From: Hydromicrobium sp964415365
GTDB lineage: Bacteria > Actinomycetota > Humimicrobiia > Humimicrobiales > Humimicrobiaceae
DNA: 32,491 bases
Assembly (NCBI GenBank): GCA_964415365.1
Contig: CAYPYW010000026.1
Coordinates: 1-32,491, forward strand
Direction: 5' to 3'
In this document: positions 8,664 through 17,385 of the stretch, one piece after another
Position numbering within the stretch: the stretch's first letter is position 1
Layout: each line of letters opens with the position of its first letter
Translations under genes and position numbers: made by a program
The notes under the pieces: generated by a model
What the model saw: only the letters and a program-made list of their open reading frames with translations
What the model was told of the DNA's origin: nothing
Databases searched by the model: none

Positions 8664-10157
8664 TTAAAAATTAAATTCGGTTATTTTAAAACTTATAACC
8701 CCAATATCAATATTTAATATTTTTAGTAAACCCAGTATAGCAGCAACAAATATAACTAAAGCAAAAAAAGTAATATAAATATATAAAAATTTGGGAAACA
8801 CAATTTTTCCCACTAAGCCTGCCAGTGGCTTTCTAAAAAATTGGATAATAATTCTAAAAGCATTGGCCAAAAGAAGCATAATAGCAACTATCACAACAAG
8901 CAGCAACATCATACTGATAATCCCCATCTTTAAGAAATTCGCACCATTAAAATATTTAACAAAGGGCACAACATAATAAGCAAATCCAAGCCATGATAAA
9001 AATATCACTATCAAATCTATACCTATACAAACATTAATTCTCCCAAACCCCCTTATATCGTTAATAGAATCACTGCCTGTATTTTTTTCCATATTGCTGA
9101 AAATACTGTACAGGGGTATAAAGCTGAACAGCACCAGAAAGATATTTGCGATATTAAACCAATCCATTGAAATCCTGGTGATGATTCCTGTAGAAAACAT
9201 AGAAATATTCAGTATAAAAATACCTATAAAAAATAAAAACAAAAATGACAGTATTCTTCTTATACTATTGGTCTTGAATGCTCCAATACCGCTGGCAACT
9301 ATACAAACAAAAGCTACTATCAGAAGAAATATAGAAGTGTAAAAGCCATTTTTTTCTATAAAAAAACCGTATAATCCATTTAACTTCATTAGCATAAAAA
9401 TCCCTACCGGGAAATAAGAAAACCATATAACAGCGTTCGATGAAAACTCGCCTCTTTTCATTAACTTCATATATGGACCCTGAAAAGGAAACAAAAAAAA
9501 ATAAAGATAAACAGCAACTACAAAGATAATTAAACCCAGGGCGATTAGAGGATTTGAAATATATTCCGATTGTAGAACCTGACTAAAATCTTTAAAACCT
9601 GTAGCTCCGTAAAACAGCGAGAATCCAAAAAAGAATAAAATCAATGTTAACGTTGGCCTCAAAAAATACCCCATTACGTAAGGCTTGACCCTGTCTGTCT
9701 TTAAGTTGAGGGAAGTTATTAATTGAAATATAGCTAATAAAAATATAACCAGACTTGTGAATATTAAGAGAAAATTTCTGGCAACTACTACAAAAATGGC
9801 ACAGATTGTAGAAAATAAAAAGAGGATCAGTATTTTGGCAAAATGACTGCTATCCACTCTATGCATAGAAATAAATAATAACAAATTAAGAGCACTGAAT
9901 ATTATAATACTTACCCCTATCATTTGTGCATTATCAAAAGACAGGAGGAGATTAGAAAAACTACCTACAGAAATAAAGCTATAAATATTGAGATAAAAAG
10001 CTAAAACAAGAGAAATTGAAGCCAGTATTATCAGAAACCTTTTAACAGCTTTGCTTTTTGATAGTACAAAAAAAGACGAAATAAAAACTGCAATCGAAAG
10101 GATAATTACACTCTGAAGAGGGTTTATCTTTTCACTAATGTAAAGTATGAAATTCAT
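8664..10157 (-). CDS. nuoN: Complex I subunit N-like (antiporter-like membrane protein)
   Basis: 497 residues, about 14 membrane helices, the length of NuoN. The block IGAFKTNSIRRILSF (291-305) matches the 'AL-Q-KR-LAYSS' stretch of NuoL/M/N proteins, and P224-F225-Q226 matches PFH after TM7. By eye, the channel residues are altered: the TM5 Glu position is T134/S135, the TM7 Lys position is Tyr219, and the TM8 Lys position is Phe249/Pro250. A TM12 Lys (FVKYF, K401) seems kept. It is the only antiporter-like subunit in the cluster; NuoL and NuoM are absent. It may serve a structural role or a strongly modified ion path. Confidence 0.8.
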   Translation of the reverse strand: MNFILYISEKINPLQSVIILSIAVFISSFFVLSKSKAVKRFLIILASISLVLAFYLNIYSFISVGSFSNLLLSFDNAQMIGVSIIIFSALNLLLFISMHRVDSSHFAKILILFLFSTICAIFVVVARNFLLIFTSLVIFLLAIFQLITSLNLKTDRVKPYVMGYFLRPTLTLILFFFGFSLFYGATGFKDFSQVLQSEYISNPLIALGLIIFVVAVYLYFFLFPFQGPYMKLMKRGEFSSNAVIWFSYFPVGIFMLMKLNGLYGFFIEKNGFYTSIFLLIVAFVCIVASGIGAFKTNSIRRILSFLFLFFIGIFILNISMFSTGIITRISMDWFNIANIFLVLFSFIPLYSIFSNMEKNTGSDSINDIRGFGRINVCIGIDLIVIFLSWLGFAYYVVPFVKYFNGANFLKMGIISMMLLLVVIVAIMLLLANAFRIIIQFFRKPLAGLVGKIVFPKFLYIYITFFALVIFVAAILGLLKILNIDIGVISFKITEFNF

Positions 10158-10160
10158 AGT

Positions 10161-10502
10161 TTATATATTGTCCTCTCCACACCAGTCACTTCTGGTTATC
10201 CTGAATAATTTAAAATCTCTATAAAGAGTCTCCTTATCCAACACATCCAGTTTTAAATAAATATAGTAGATAATGCAAAACATTAAAAAATATACGGATG
10301 TAATTCCAAAAATAATAAATATCTTATCCCATAATGAACTCTGGTATAAAAACTGCGAAAAACTCAAAAAATTGATAACAGCAGAAATTATTATAAACTG
10401 ATAAGAAATAAAAACCGACACAATATCCTTACTGTAACATATTCCAAATAATCCCATCAGGAAAAGCAGTAAGTTAAAATATATAATGAATTGAAAATTC
10501 AT
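10161..10502 (-). CDS. nuoK: Complex I subunit K-like membrane protein
   Basis: 113 residues with three membrane helices followed by a short charged tail. The start is taken as ATG at 10502, because a strong AGGAGG site sits just upstream and the ATG overlaps the NuoJ stop (ATGA); a GTG 30 bp earlier is unlikely. Position, size and helix pattern fit NuoK. The two membrane glutamates that NuoK uses in proton transfer (Glu36 and Glu72 in E. coli) align with Gln35 and with Val/Tyr in ITSVYFLMF, so both acidic groups seem lost. The tail after helix 3 is longer than usual. Confidence 0.75.
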   Translation of the reverse strand: MNFQFIIYFNLLLFLMGLFGICYSKDIVSVFISYQFIIISAVINFLSFSQFLYQSSLWDKIFIIFGITSVYFLMFCIIYYIYLKLDVLDKETLYRDFKLFRITRSDWCGEDNI

Positions 10503-11041
10503 TCTTCCTCCTGGCTGATGGTAATGAACCACAAAAAAGATACAAATAATGATCCAAGTACAATTATTAAAATTAAGCTGTAATCGGTAAAAAATTGTTT
10601 GCTAATATCACTCAGGCTGGCAATGAAAATATTTCCACCGTTAGTTATCTTTTTTAGAAAATCAGATGTATAGCTATAGATTAAATAGCCAACAGCTGCA
10701 CAAAATAAAAGTGGCAGAACAATACTAAGAATTATATTTTTGGTTACACCATTCGATATCTTACTTTCATTCAGTCCCGTTTTGCTCCCAAACAATTCCA
10801 TCTGAAAAACAAATAAATACAACGATATAAAAAAAAGCACCATAAGAATTCCAACTATAAAAAACAAAAGAGCAGAGTAATAAACAAAACTTAAAACTCC
10901 AGCAAATAAAAAGGAGAGAAATAAAAATAATAACTTCTTTCTCTTATTGGTTAGAATAAGTAACAATAATCCAGATATTACCAGCCCAACAATACTGGTG
11001 TAATGTATTATTACTATTACTAATTGGCTTACAATTGACAT
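10499..11041 (-). CDS. nuoJ: Complex I subunit J-like membrane protein
   Basis: 180 residues with five predicted membrane helices: about 5-27, 33-50, 53-75, 100-122 and 150-173. This matches NuoJ in size and topology, and it lies in the J slot between NuoI-like and NuoK-like genes. Sequence similarity is low; the assignment rests on order and topology. The region after helix 3 (MELFGSKTGLNE) replaces the usual loop. It starts 8 bp after NuoI and overlaps NuoK by 4 bp. Confidence 0.7.
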   Translation of the reverse strand: MSIVSQLVIVIIHYTSIVGLVISGLLLLILTNKRKKLLFLFLSFLFAGVLSFVYYSALLFFIVGILMVLFFISLYLFVFQMELFGSKTGLNESKISNGVTKNIILSIVLPLLFCAAVGYLIYSYTSDFLKKITNGGNIFIASLSDISKQFFTDYSLILIIVLGSLFVSFLWFITISQEEE

Positions 11042-11049
11042 AATTCTTT

Positions 11050-11472
11050 TTACCAGAACTCCCTAATTGTGCCCGACGGCTTTATTAGCTCAAGTTTTTC
11101 TAATCTCAAATTTTTTTTATCATATTCCGCAAGTTGATATTTATAAGACATCTCTATGGCCCTCATTTTACAGAATTCGACACAATTTCCACAGAAAATA
11201 CATTTGCTTAAATTCAGACAAAATTCATCCAGAACTTCTCTACCACTATCTTCGATTCTTTTCTTTACTTCTATACAACTCTGCGGGCAAATTGTATTGC
11301 ACAATCCACAACCATTACAAATAACCTCCAGAGAATCTGGGTCTAATTTCAAACTAAGAACGCCTCTACTTCCATCAGGAATTATCATTTTCTCTCCAGG
11401 GTAAGTAACAGTCCTGGGTCTCCTGAATATATTCCCTAAAACGACAAAAAAATTCTTTATAAGTCTTAACAT
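11050..11472 (-). CDS. nuoI: Complex I subunit I-like 2[4Fe-4S] ferredoxin protein
   Basis: 140 residues. Two complete CxxCxxCxxxC clusters are present: C52, C55, C58, C62 followed by Pro, and C91, C94, C97, C101 followed by Lys instead of the usual Pro. The N-terminal amphipathic helix (LIKNFFVVLGNIFRRP) fits the membrane-facing helix of NuoI. It would pass electrons toward the terminal cluster in the NuoB-like protein. With no NuoE, F or G in the operon, reduced ferredoxin is the likeliest donor; this is inference. Confidence 0.9.
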   Translation of the reverse strand: MLRLIKNFFVVLGNIFRRPRTVTYPGEKMIIPDGSRGVLSLKLDPDSLEVICNGCGLCNTICPQSCIEVKKRIEDSGREVLDEFCLNLSKCIFCGNCVEFCKMRAIEMSYKYQLAEYDKKNLRLEKLELIKPSGTIREFW

Positions 11473-11490
11473 TTAAATAAAATATCCAAG

Positions 11491-12426
11491 TTAAATTAAA
11501 TTATATACATCTCTGGCTATGAAAAACCCAAAGGTAGCTATGAAATTAACCAGTGATACCGGAATCAGAAACTTCCAATTAATCCTGACTAGAAGCTTAT
11601 AATTGTCTATTCTGCCAATAGATTTATCCAACAGTAACAATATTACAAAAATAAAATAAAATTTAACAGCAAGCATTATCTCTCCCCTTATAAAATATAT
11701 GCTTTGCCAGCCACCTAAATACAGGATGCTTAAAATTACAATCAGGAAAAAAACAATCATATAAACTGAAAACCTTTCGATAGTCTTCCCTAAACCAGCT
11801 CCCTCTTTACCTATATTCATTCCGGTTGACAGGTAGCTCTTCCTGCTTAAACCCAATAATTTCAATTGTAGAAACATTGACATAAAAAATGTTATAAAAC
11901 CCAGAGGCTGAAAAATTATATTCCAGTACTGATACTGGGAATTTACAATCTCCTTTAGGCTCAATGTTTTACTTATCAAAACAATACTTACAATACTGAA
12001 TAAAACCGGAAGCAGAAAAGAAAGTAAGATCAGTACTTTTTTGCCGTTTTCGCTAAACACAGCGTTGTAAGAAGTTCTACTTGAATTAAAAAATAACATA
12101 ACTATCAGTCCGATATAAAAAATTACTGCAGCCAAAAGGTTGTAGTCCAGCTCTACTAAAATTAAATTTGCAGTAATGGGAATTACGCTCCACATTAAAA
12201 AAGAGAGTAAAAAGATAAAAAAAGTCCAGATATTTATCTTCCCGCCTCTGGATAAATATTTAAGGAATCTAACCATGGGGAAACCAATACCCTTTGCTCT
12301 GGTCGTTCTATAACCTATTCTGAGCTCCATGCGGGCTGTAAGCTTATTGCTTATATACTCGCACACGTATAAATTTACCAGCAGTAATACAAGAATATAA
12401 AATATTTTTTTAAGAATTAATAACAT
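11491..12426 (-). CDS. nuoH: Complex I subunit H-like membrane protein
   Basis: 311 residues with about eight membrane helices. Recognisable NuoH signatures are ARMELRIGYR (for ARxQxRxGPNR), FQPLGFITFF, LGGWQ and a closing RINWKFLIPVSLVNF. By eye, the acidic residues lining the quinone chamber are missing: the Glu in 'ISYEVPL' is Leu138/139, and the loop 'AETNRAPFDLPEAE...EYSG' is replaced by residues 186-210 (LQLKLLGLSRKSY... GKEGAG). The fold is kept but the quinone/proton junction is not of the usual type. Start ATG at 12426, preceded by AAGG. Confidence 0.85.
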   Translation of the reverse strand: MLLILKKIFYILVLLLVNLYVCEYISNKLTARMELRIGYRTTRAKGIGFPMVRFLKYLSRGGKINIWTFFIFLLSFLMWSVIPITANLILVELDYNLLAAVIFYIGLIVMLFFNSSRTSYNAVFSENGKKVLILLSFLLPVLFSIVSIVLISKTLSLKEIVNSQYQYWNIIFQPLGFITFFMSMFLQLKLLGLSRKSYLSTGMNIGKEGAGLGKTIERFSVYMIVFFLIVILSILYLGGWQSIYFIRGEIMLAVKFYFIFVILLLLDKSIGRIDNYKLLVRINWKFLIPVSLVNFIATFGFFIARDVYNLI

Positions 12427-12438
12427 AATACCTTACTA

Positions 12439-13938
12439 CTATGTGCTTATTATTTCCCCCGGGCTTATATCCAGACTCATTAAAATTAAACTAATATCTT
12501 CTATTTTATTTCCCTTCAGTATTTCCTCACTTAAAATAAGACTGTTAATTGAAGGCCCCTTTACTACCAGAGAATTTACGTTACTTTTTCCAACTTCAAT
12601 ATAAATTTTAAAAAGACCATGTGGACATTCAATGCCACACGACATTGCCCCGGGCCGAAACTCTAAATGAGATAAATCTATTTCATTCGTAAAAACCCCT
12701 GAAGGGAATTTATTGATAATCTGACTTATTATCCTCAAAGACTGGAATATTTCATTGAATCTAATCAGAACCCTATCCAGACAATCTCCTGTCTTTCCTA
12801 TGGGTACCGTAAATGAGAAGTCTTTATATGAAATAAGATCTTTATCCTTCCGTAAATCATACCTGATACCCGAAGCTCTTAAATTTGGGCCTGATACACC
12901 ATATTCTAAAGCAATCCCCTTATCGATAGTTCCGGTATCCTTTAATCTCTCAATCACCAGAAAATCATTCATTATTATCTTCTCAATTCTTCTTATATTC
13001 CTGAATAAAACCGGCAGGCTTCTTCGAATATTAAGTACCACCTCTTCATTTATATCCTTTCTCACCCCTCCTATTCTTATAAAATTAGGCACAATTCTGG
13101 AACCAGTAATAACCTCTATGTGTCTTAAAACCCTTTCCCTCTCCAGAAGAGAAAGATTATAGGCAATATCATGCTTCAAAACATTACAGATATTCGAAAT
13201 GAAATAAATATGGTTTGATATTCTATACAATTCACAGAGAAGCATCCTGATATACTTAGCCCTTTCAGCTACCTTTAACTGCAGCAATTCTTCAAAAGCA
13301 CCACAAAGGCAAACTTCCGGGAATATACCCGCTTTCCAGTCAAACCTGCTGATGTAAGCTATAAGACTAGAAAGTTCCAGGCCTTTATAATAATCATTGC
13401 CGACAACCCTGCTAATATCGATATCAATATAAGCTTCCTTAACAATGTCACCGTCAATAGAAATATCCAGATCAAAACAATCTAAACCATCCAGGCTCTG
13501 GGGAAAAATTTTAACATCAGAGTTCTCGGAAATTATCTTACTTCTGTTCTTATAAAATTTAACCATCCCATAAAACCCTTCCAAGATATCTATAATTTCC
13601 CTGCAGTCTTTCTCCATTTCTCCTCGAGGTACTTCTATTTTCAATAGAACAGAAAAATCGTTAGCAAATGATTTTAGGTTTACAATAAGGAAGTCATTCT
13701 CGCCACTTTTATAGGTATCTATGCTCTGGAAACTATTTACCTGAAGCTCGGGGTTCTCCTTCAACTCTTTTACAATCTGGTAAAAATTGTCTTTAGACAA
13801 TCCTATCAACAAATCCAGACCTGCTTTAGAAATATATTTTATTTTACCCTTTAAGATAGACTCTAGATTCTTCTCTTTTTCTTCCATGAACTCGAACTTT
13901 GGAGAGGAATATATTCTATTATAAATATCACTAACCAT
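12439..13938 (-). CDS. nuoD: Fused complex I subunit C-D-like protein (30 kDa + 49 kDa)
   Basis: 499 residues. Residues about 1-130 match a short NuoC domain (EIIDILEGFYGM). Residues about 140-499 match NuoD: VAERAKYIRMLLCELYRISNHI, FIRIGGVRKDI, GPNLRASGIRYDLRK, VPIGKTGDCLDR and a C-terminal LDISPGE. It is not a NiFe hydrogenase: the end has no DPCxxC and the N-terminal region has only CLCG at 210-213. It is also unlike a quinone reductase: the HPxTHG loop is replaced by PQSLDG (146-151), so the quinone His is gone, and the DY pair carrying the quinone Tyr aligns with DW (W201). Electron acceptor unknown. Confidence 0.88.
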   Translation of the reverse strand: MVSDIYNRIYSSPKFEFMEEKEKNLESILKGKIKYISKAGLDLLIGLSKDNFYQIVKELKENPELQVNSFQSIDTYKSGENDFLIVNLKSFANDFSVLLKIEVPRGEMEKDCREIIDILEGFYGMVKFYKNRSKIISENSDVKIFPQSLDGLDCFDLDISIDGDIVKEAYIDIDISRVVGNDYYKGLELSSLIAYISRFDWKAGIFPEVCLCGAFEELLQLKVAERAKYIRMLLCELYRISNHIYFISNICNVLKHDIAYNLSLLERERVLRHIEVITGSRIVPNFIRIGGVRKDINEEVVLNIRRSLPVLFRNIRRIEKIIMNDFLVIERLKDTGTIDKGIALEYGVSGPNLRASGIRYDLRKDKDLISYKDFSFTVPIGKTGDCLDRVLIRFNEIFQSLRIISQIINKFPSGVFTNEIDLSHLEFRPGAMSCGIECPHGLFKIYIEVGKSNVNSLVVKGPSINSLILSEEILKGNKIEDISLILMSLDISPGEIIST

Positions 13939-13979
13939 TTATATAAATAAAATGTAAAAATTATTATATATTTCTGTTA

Positions 13980-14378
13980 TTATGAACTTCCACCTAAAAA
14001 TCTCAAAATCGCATGCATAAACGCTTCCGGCCTGGGCGGGCAGCCCGGAATATACATGCTTATTCCTACTCTATCCCGAAATTGGCTTAACAGACCACTC
14101 TCCAGGTTAAATAAATTTTCATTCAGAACACAACTTCCAACTGCAATTATCCCCTTTGGAGAACTCATCCTATCGTAGATATTCAAAACCCTCATTATAC
14201 CTTCTTTGTTGTAAAAACCCTGGACCATTAATATATCTGCGTTCTCCGGAGTACTGACAAAATTTACTCCAAATCTTTGAATATCGTATAATGTGCTCTG
14301 GGCTGCAAATATTTCCTGTTTACAACAACCAAATCCTGCAACCAGTATATTTAAATTGCTTTTGATAAGAGAAGGCAT
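13980..14378 (-). CDS. nuoB: Complex I subunit B-like Fe-S protein
   Basis: 132 residues, a compact NuoB. All four ligands of the terminal [4Fe-4S] cluster (N2) are present: tandem C18-C19 in FGCCKQE, C83 in VGSCVLNE and C113 in IPGCPPRPEA. The tandem Cys pair separates it from hydrogenase small subunits, which have CxGC. GGAG lies ahead of the ATG at 14378. It starts 11 bp after the NuoA-like gene. It should receive electrons from the NuoI-like protein and deliver them into the NuoCD/NuoH interface. Confidence 0.92.
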   Translation of the reverse strand: MPSLIKSNLNILVAGFGCCKQEIFAAQSTLYDIQRFGVNFVSTPENADILMVQGFYNKEGIMRVLNIYDRMSSPKGIIAVGSCVLNENLFNLESGLLSQFRDRVGISMYIPGCPPRPEAFMHAILRFLGGSS

Positions 14379-14389
14379 CCGGATAACTC

Positions 14390-14785
14390 CTAACTGATAA
14401 TTTTCGATTTGACCAGATACACAGCCATTAACACAAGATAAAACACTATACCTATGATTAAGTATAGATTTAAACCTGCTGCCGGATCTTTGCTGTAATT
14501 AAAAACAGCAATAATAAAGAATATAAAAGTAATTACAACTATAAATATTACACCCAGAATAAAGATATTTTTTACCCGATAGGGATCTCTTTTATAATTA
14601 AATAGATTTAAAGACCCGGAGGGAAAAGTTTCTCCCTTTAATTCTGTATTCTCTCTACTTCCGGTTCTACGGACCAAAATATGTGACAGTAAAAAAAGGA
14701 TACCAAATATAAATACTATTATAACTATAAAAAGTGTGAAAGTTATGATGTTGTTAACGTAAGCGGCAATAGATTCTTCCGGCAT
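14390..14785 (-). CDS. nuoA: Complex I subunit A-like membrane protein, first gene of the operon
   Basis: 131 residues with three membrane helices (about 12-36, 72-95, 104-126). KGETFPSGSLNLFNYK occupies the loop where NuoA has its 'YECG...PxG...F' motif, without the Cys. The conserved 'FDVE' of helix 2 aligns with FIVV (81-84), so the acidic pair is lost. The assignment rests on position ahead of NuoB, size and topology; homology is weak. AGGA lies ahead of the ATG at 14785. The 136 bp upstream hold no gene and should contain the operon promoter. Confidence 0.65.
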   Translation of the reverse strand: MPEESIAAYVNNIITFTLFIVIIVFIFGILFLLSHILVRRTGSRENTELKGETFPSGSLNLFNYKRDPYRVKNIFILGVIFIVVITFIFFIIAVFNYSKDPAAGLNLYLIIGIVFYLVLMAVYLVKSKIIS

Positions 14786-14921
14786 TATAATTTCCTGTCT
14801 TGTGTTCTCCTATTATTTTTCTATCTTTCACTATTTTTGAATTTAAACTTTATCACAATTGCAATGCTACTTCAATTAATAAGACTGGCTAACTTACATT
14901 TTTTTAAAGAAATATACCGGG

Positions 14922-17333
14922 TTATCCCATTACCGCTTCTATGGAATGGGTTTTGCCGTCCCCAAGAACCGGAGCTATATTACCGTTTATCTCCTTACCG
15001 TCCACCTTAAGCCGGTACACCCCCTTGCTTGTATGTTTCGGGTTTTTTACTTCGATGTTATAAAGAGCATTTTTATACTTGCGGACAACTCTAAAGCCAT
15101 CCCACCTCTTAGGAATGCAGGGGTCAATCTCCAGACCATCATAACCTGGCCGTATGCCCAGTATAAATCTGGTGCCAGCCTGGTACATCCATGAAGCTGT
15201 CCCGGTAAGCCAGCTGTTTCGCCCAAGACCGAACTGAGGATGCTCGTCACTCAGAATATTCTGAGCATAGACATATGGCTCACATTCATATTCATCCGCA
15301 ATATCATTTTTGGAAGCCGGATTTATCTGACTGTAATACTCATAAGCACGTTCACCACGGCCTATTATGGTCTCAGCAATCACTGCCCATGGATTGGTAT
15401 GCAGAAATATACCGCTGTTTTCCTTTGCTCTGGGAGGAAAGGTGGTAATACCGCCCTTGGTCCGGTCGTAACCATCAAAACCAGGCCAGCTGACTTTGAT
15501 TCCCTTGGAGGTATTAAGAAGCCTGTTCAAAGAATCCATGGCTTTTTCCGCTCTATCAGGAAGCGCCATTCCGGATATCAAAGACCAAGATTGAGCATTG
15601 ATATATATCTTTCCATGCTCATTCCTATTGGAGCCCATAGGGGTACCGTCCGGGTCAAAATAACGAACGTACCACTCACCATCCCAGCTTACCTGATTAA
15701 ACGTTTCTTTCAGTTTGTCATACTCACCTTGATAGAATTTAACCTCACCCGTATCCCCCAGACAGTTACAGAGTTCAATCATTTCTAAAAGGCCCTTGCC
15801 GTAAAGATGAGTATTAAAAAGGGATTCCGCACCGGTTTTAAGGTTAACTGTGTCGTTCCAATCTGCAAAACCGAGAAGTGGAAGGCCATGCTGACCTTTA
15901 TCATTTCTGGTAAAATTCAAGGCCTGCTTTATATGGTCCATAACAGTCCCACTCTCCTGTGGCTGGCTGCCCTTTTTCTCCTTATAGTAGGGAACCACTT
16001 CCTTTAAAAAATCCATATCTCCGGTTTCCTTCAGATAAGCAGTCACTGCCAGAACAAGCCAGAGATGATCATCACCATAATAGTGGGGACGGTCAGGCCA
16101 GCCCTCTATCTCTCCCTTTGACCCCTCCATAGTCAATGGATTAAAACTATGCATGGCGTTACCTTCTTTTCTCTGAACCATCATCATTTTTTTTAATAAC
16201 TCCTTTGATTCTTCCGGTATACGGTCAATCACTCCCATTATATCCTGGCAACCATCGCGGAAACCGATACCACGGGTACCCATTCCCAGCTGGTAATATG
16301 AAAGATAACGAGACCAGTTTTTGGTGACAAAACACTGCCGGGGATTATGAATATTAAGCATACTGTTCATATCCGGATCAGGTGTCTCTACCTGCATTCT
16401 GGATAAAAACTCATCCCAGAAAGCTTTCAGCTCATTAAATGCCTCCCTGACGGTTTCCGGATTCCTGTATTTCTCAATGCCATAACGGGCTTTTTCAAAA
16501 CTCTGATCCTGACCCAGCTGGGTAATAAAGCTTTTTGTTTCTCCGGGTCCTAAGCTTCCCAGATGGTGCAGGAGAGCACCTATGTTATCGCCCCGGTTCG
16601 CTTCATAGTTGCTCAGCTCTTCCACTTGAAGTGAAAGCGGATTTGCCCAGGTTCCGTATTCGTTATCTCCCAGAAATCGCTTTCTATCTGATTCAAAAGA
16701 AGAAACAGGATGACTTGAAGTAAAAAAATTCACATTGGTTTCCCTGCGCATAAAAGCGTATTGAATCAGGGTCAACAGACCGTTTCCTTCCCGGATACAG
16801 CGTGACTGCATTGTCTGTGGAACCCAGTCAGCATTATTAAACTGCTTTACAGCATCAAAGTGTGTATACTCAACCACGCTTACAGCATCAATTTCCAGAT
16901 CATTCCCCGTTTTATTTATGATTTTTATCTCCCGGATCTCCCGTGTATCATTAACGGGAACAAATATTGTGCACTCTGTCCGTATTCTATAAAATTCCGA
17001 TACTATACGAATATAGCCCAGGCCGACATGGCATTCATACAGCTTATACGGGTCCAGGGTAGGAACAAAAAAAGGAGAAAATATCCTATAGCCGCCTTCA
17101 TGCTTGAACCGAAGATATAAGGTCTCGCCTTTGAACTCAGACGATGGCATTTGTTGGATATACTTCACAATCCGGTTCAGGGATGGATCTCCTTTGCATA
17201 TCAAAGCACCACCGGTATGATCTACAAAACCACCGAAATCTAAAGTTCCGATATAATTAATCCACTTGACCGGTGTTTTGGGATTTGTAATGACATATTC
17301 CTTATTATCATCGTCAAAATAACCGTATTTCAT
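14922..17333 (-). CDS. Glycoside hydrolase family 94 phosphorylase (cellobiose/chitobiose phosphorylase-like)
   Basis: 803 residues, normal for single-unit GH94 enzymes. It begins MKYGYFDDDNKEYVIT, typical of cellobiose and chitobiose phosphorylases. The catalytic region GFRDGCQDIMG holds the acid Asp (D360 or D364). WLTGTASWMYQAG near the C-terminus is the phosphate-side motif, followed by a beta-sandwich end. It would split a beta-linked disaccharide with phosphate to a sugar-1-phosphate plus free sugar, saving ATP. No signal peptide, so cytoplasmic. A strong GGGAGG site precedes the ATG. The acceptor sugar cannot be named from sequence; the divergent N-terminal domain argues against assuming cellobiose. 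It is followed upstream by a glycerate kinase on the same strand, 52 bp away. Confidence 0.88.
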   Translation of the reverse strand: MKYGYFDDDNKEYVITNPKTPVKWINYIGTLDFGGFVDHTGGALICKGDPSLNRIVKYIQQMPSSEFKGETLYLRFKHEGGYRIFSPFFVPTLDPYKLYECHVGLGYIRIVSEFYRIRTECTIFVPVNDTREIREIKIINKTGNDLEIDAVSVVEYTHFDAVKQFNNADWVPQTMQSRCIREGNGLLTLIQYAFMRRETNVNFFTSSHPVSSFESDRKRFLGDNEYGTWANPLSLQVEELSNYEANRGDNIGALLHHLGSLGPGETKSFITQLGQDQSFEKARYGIEKYRNPETVREAFNELKAFWDEFLSRMQVETPDPDMNSMLNIHNPRQCFVTKNWSRYLSYYQLGMGTRGIGFRDGCQDIMGVIDRIPEESKELLKKMMMVQRKEGNAMHSFNPLTMEGSKGEIEGWPDRPHYYGDDHLWLVLAVTAYLKETGDMDFLKEVVPYYKEKKGSQPQESGTVMDHIKQALNFTRNDKGQHGLPLLGFADWNDTVNLKTGAESLFNTHLYGKGLLEMIELCNCLGDTGEVKFYQGEYDKLKETFNQVSWDGEWYVRYFDPDGTPMGSNRNEHGKIYINAQSWSLISGMALPDRAEKAMDSLNRLLNTSKGIKVSWPGFDGYDRTKGGITTFPPRAKENSGIFLHTNPWAVIAETIIGRGERAYEYYSQINPASKNDIADEYECEPYVYAQNILSDEHPQFGLGRNSWLTGTASWMYQAGTRFILGIRPGYDGLEIDPCIPKRWDGFRVVRKYKNALYNIEVKNPKHTSKGVYRLKVDGKEINGNIAPVLGDGKTHSIEAVMG

Positions 17334-17385
17334 GGCTATTTCCTCCCTTAACGTTGATGTTATTTCAAAAAATGAATATCTTATC

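Noticed and set aside
8664..14785. Group 4 NiFe hydrogenase as identity of the membrane complex
   Set aside because: The NuoCD-like protein lacks both CxxC nickel motifs, and the NuoB-like protein has a tandem CC as in complex I.
14946..17120. Several long open frames on the plus strand opposite the GH94 gene
   Set aside because: They are antisense shadows of a well-conserved enzyme and have no family signature.
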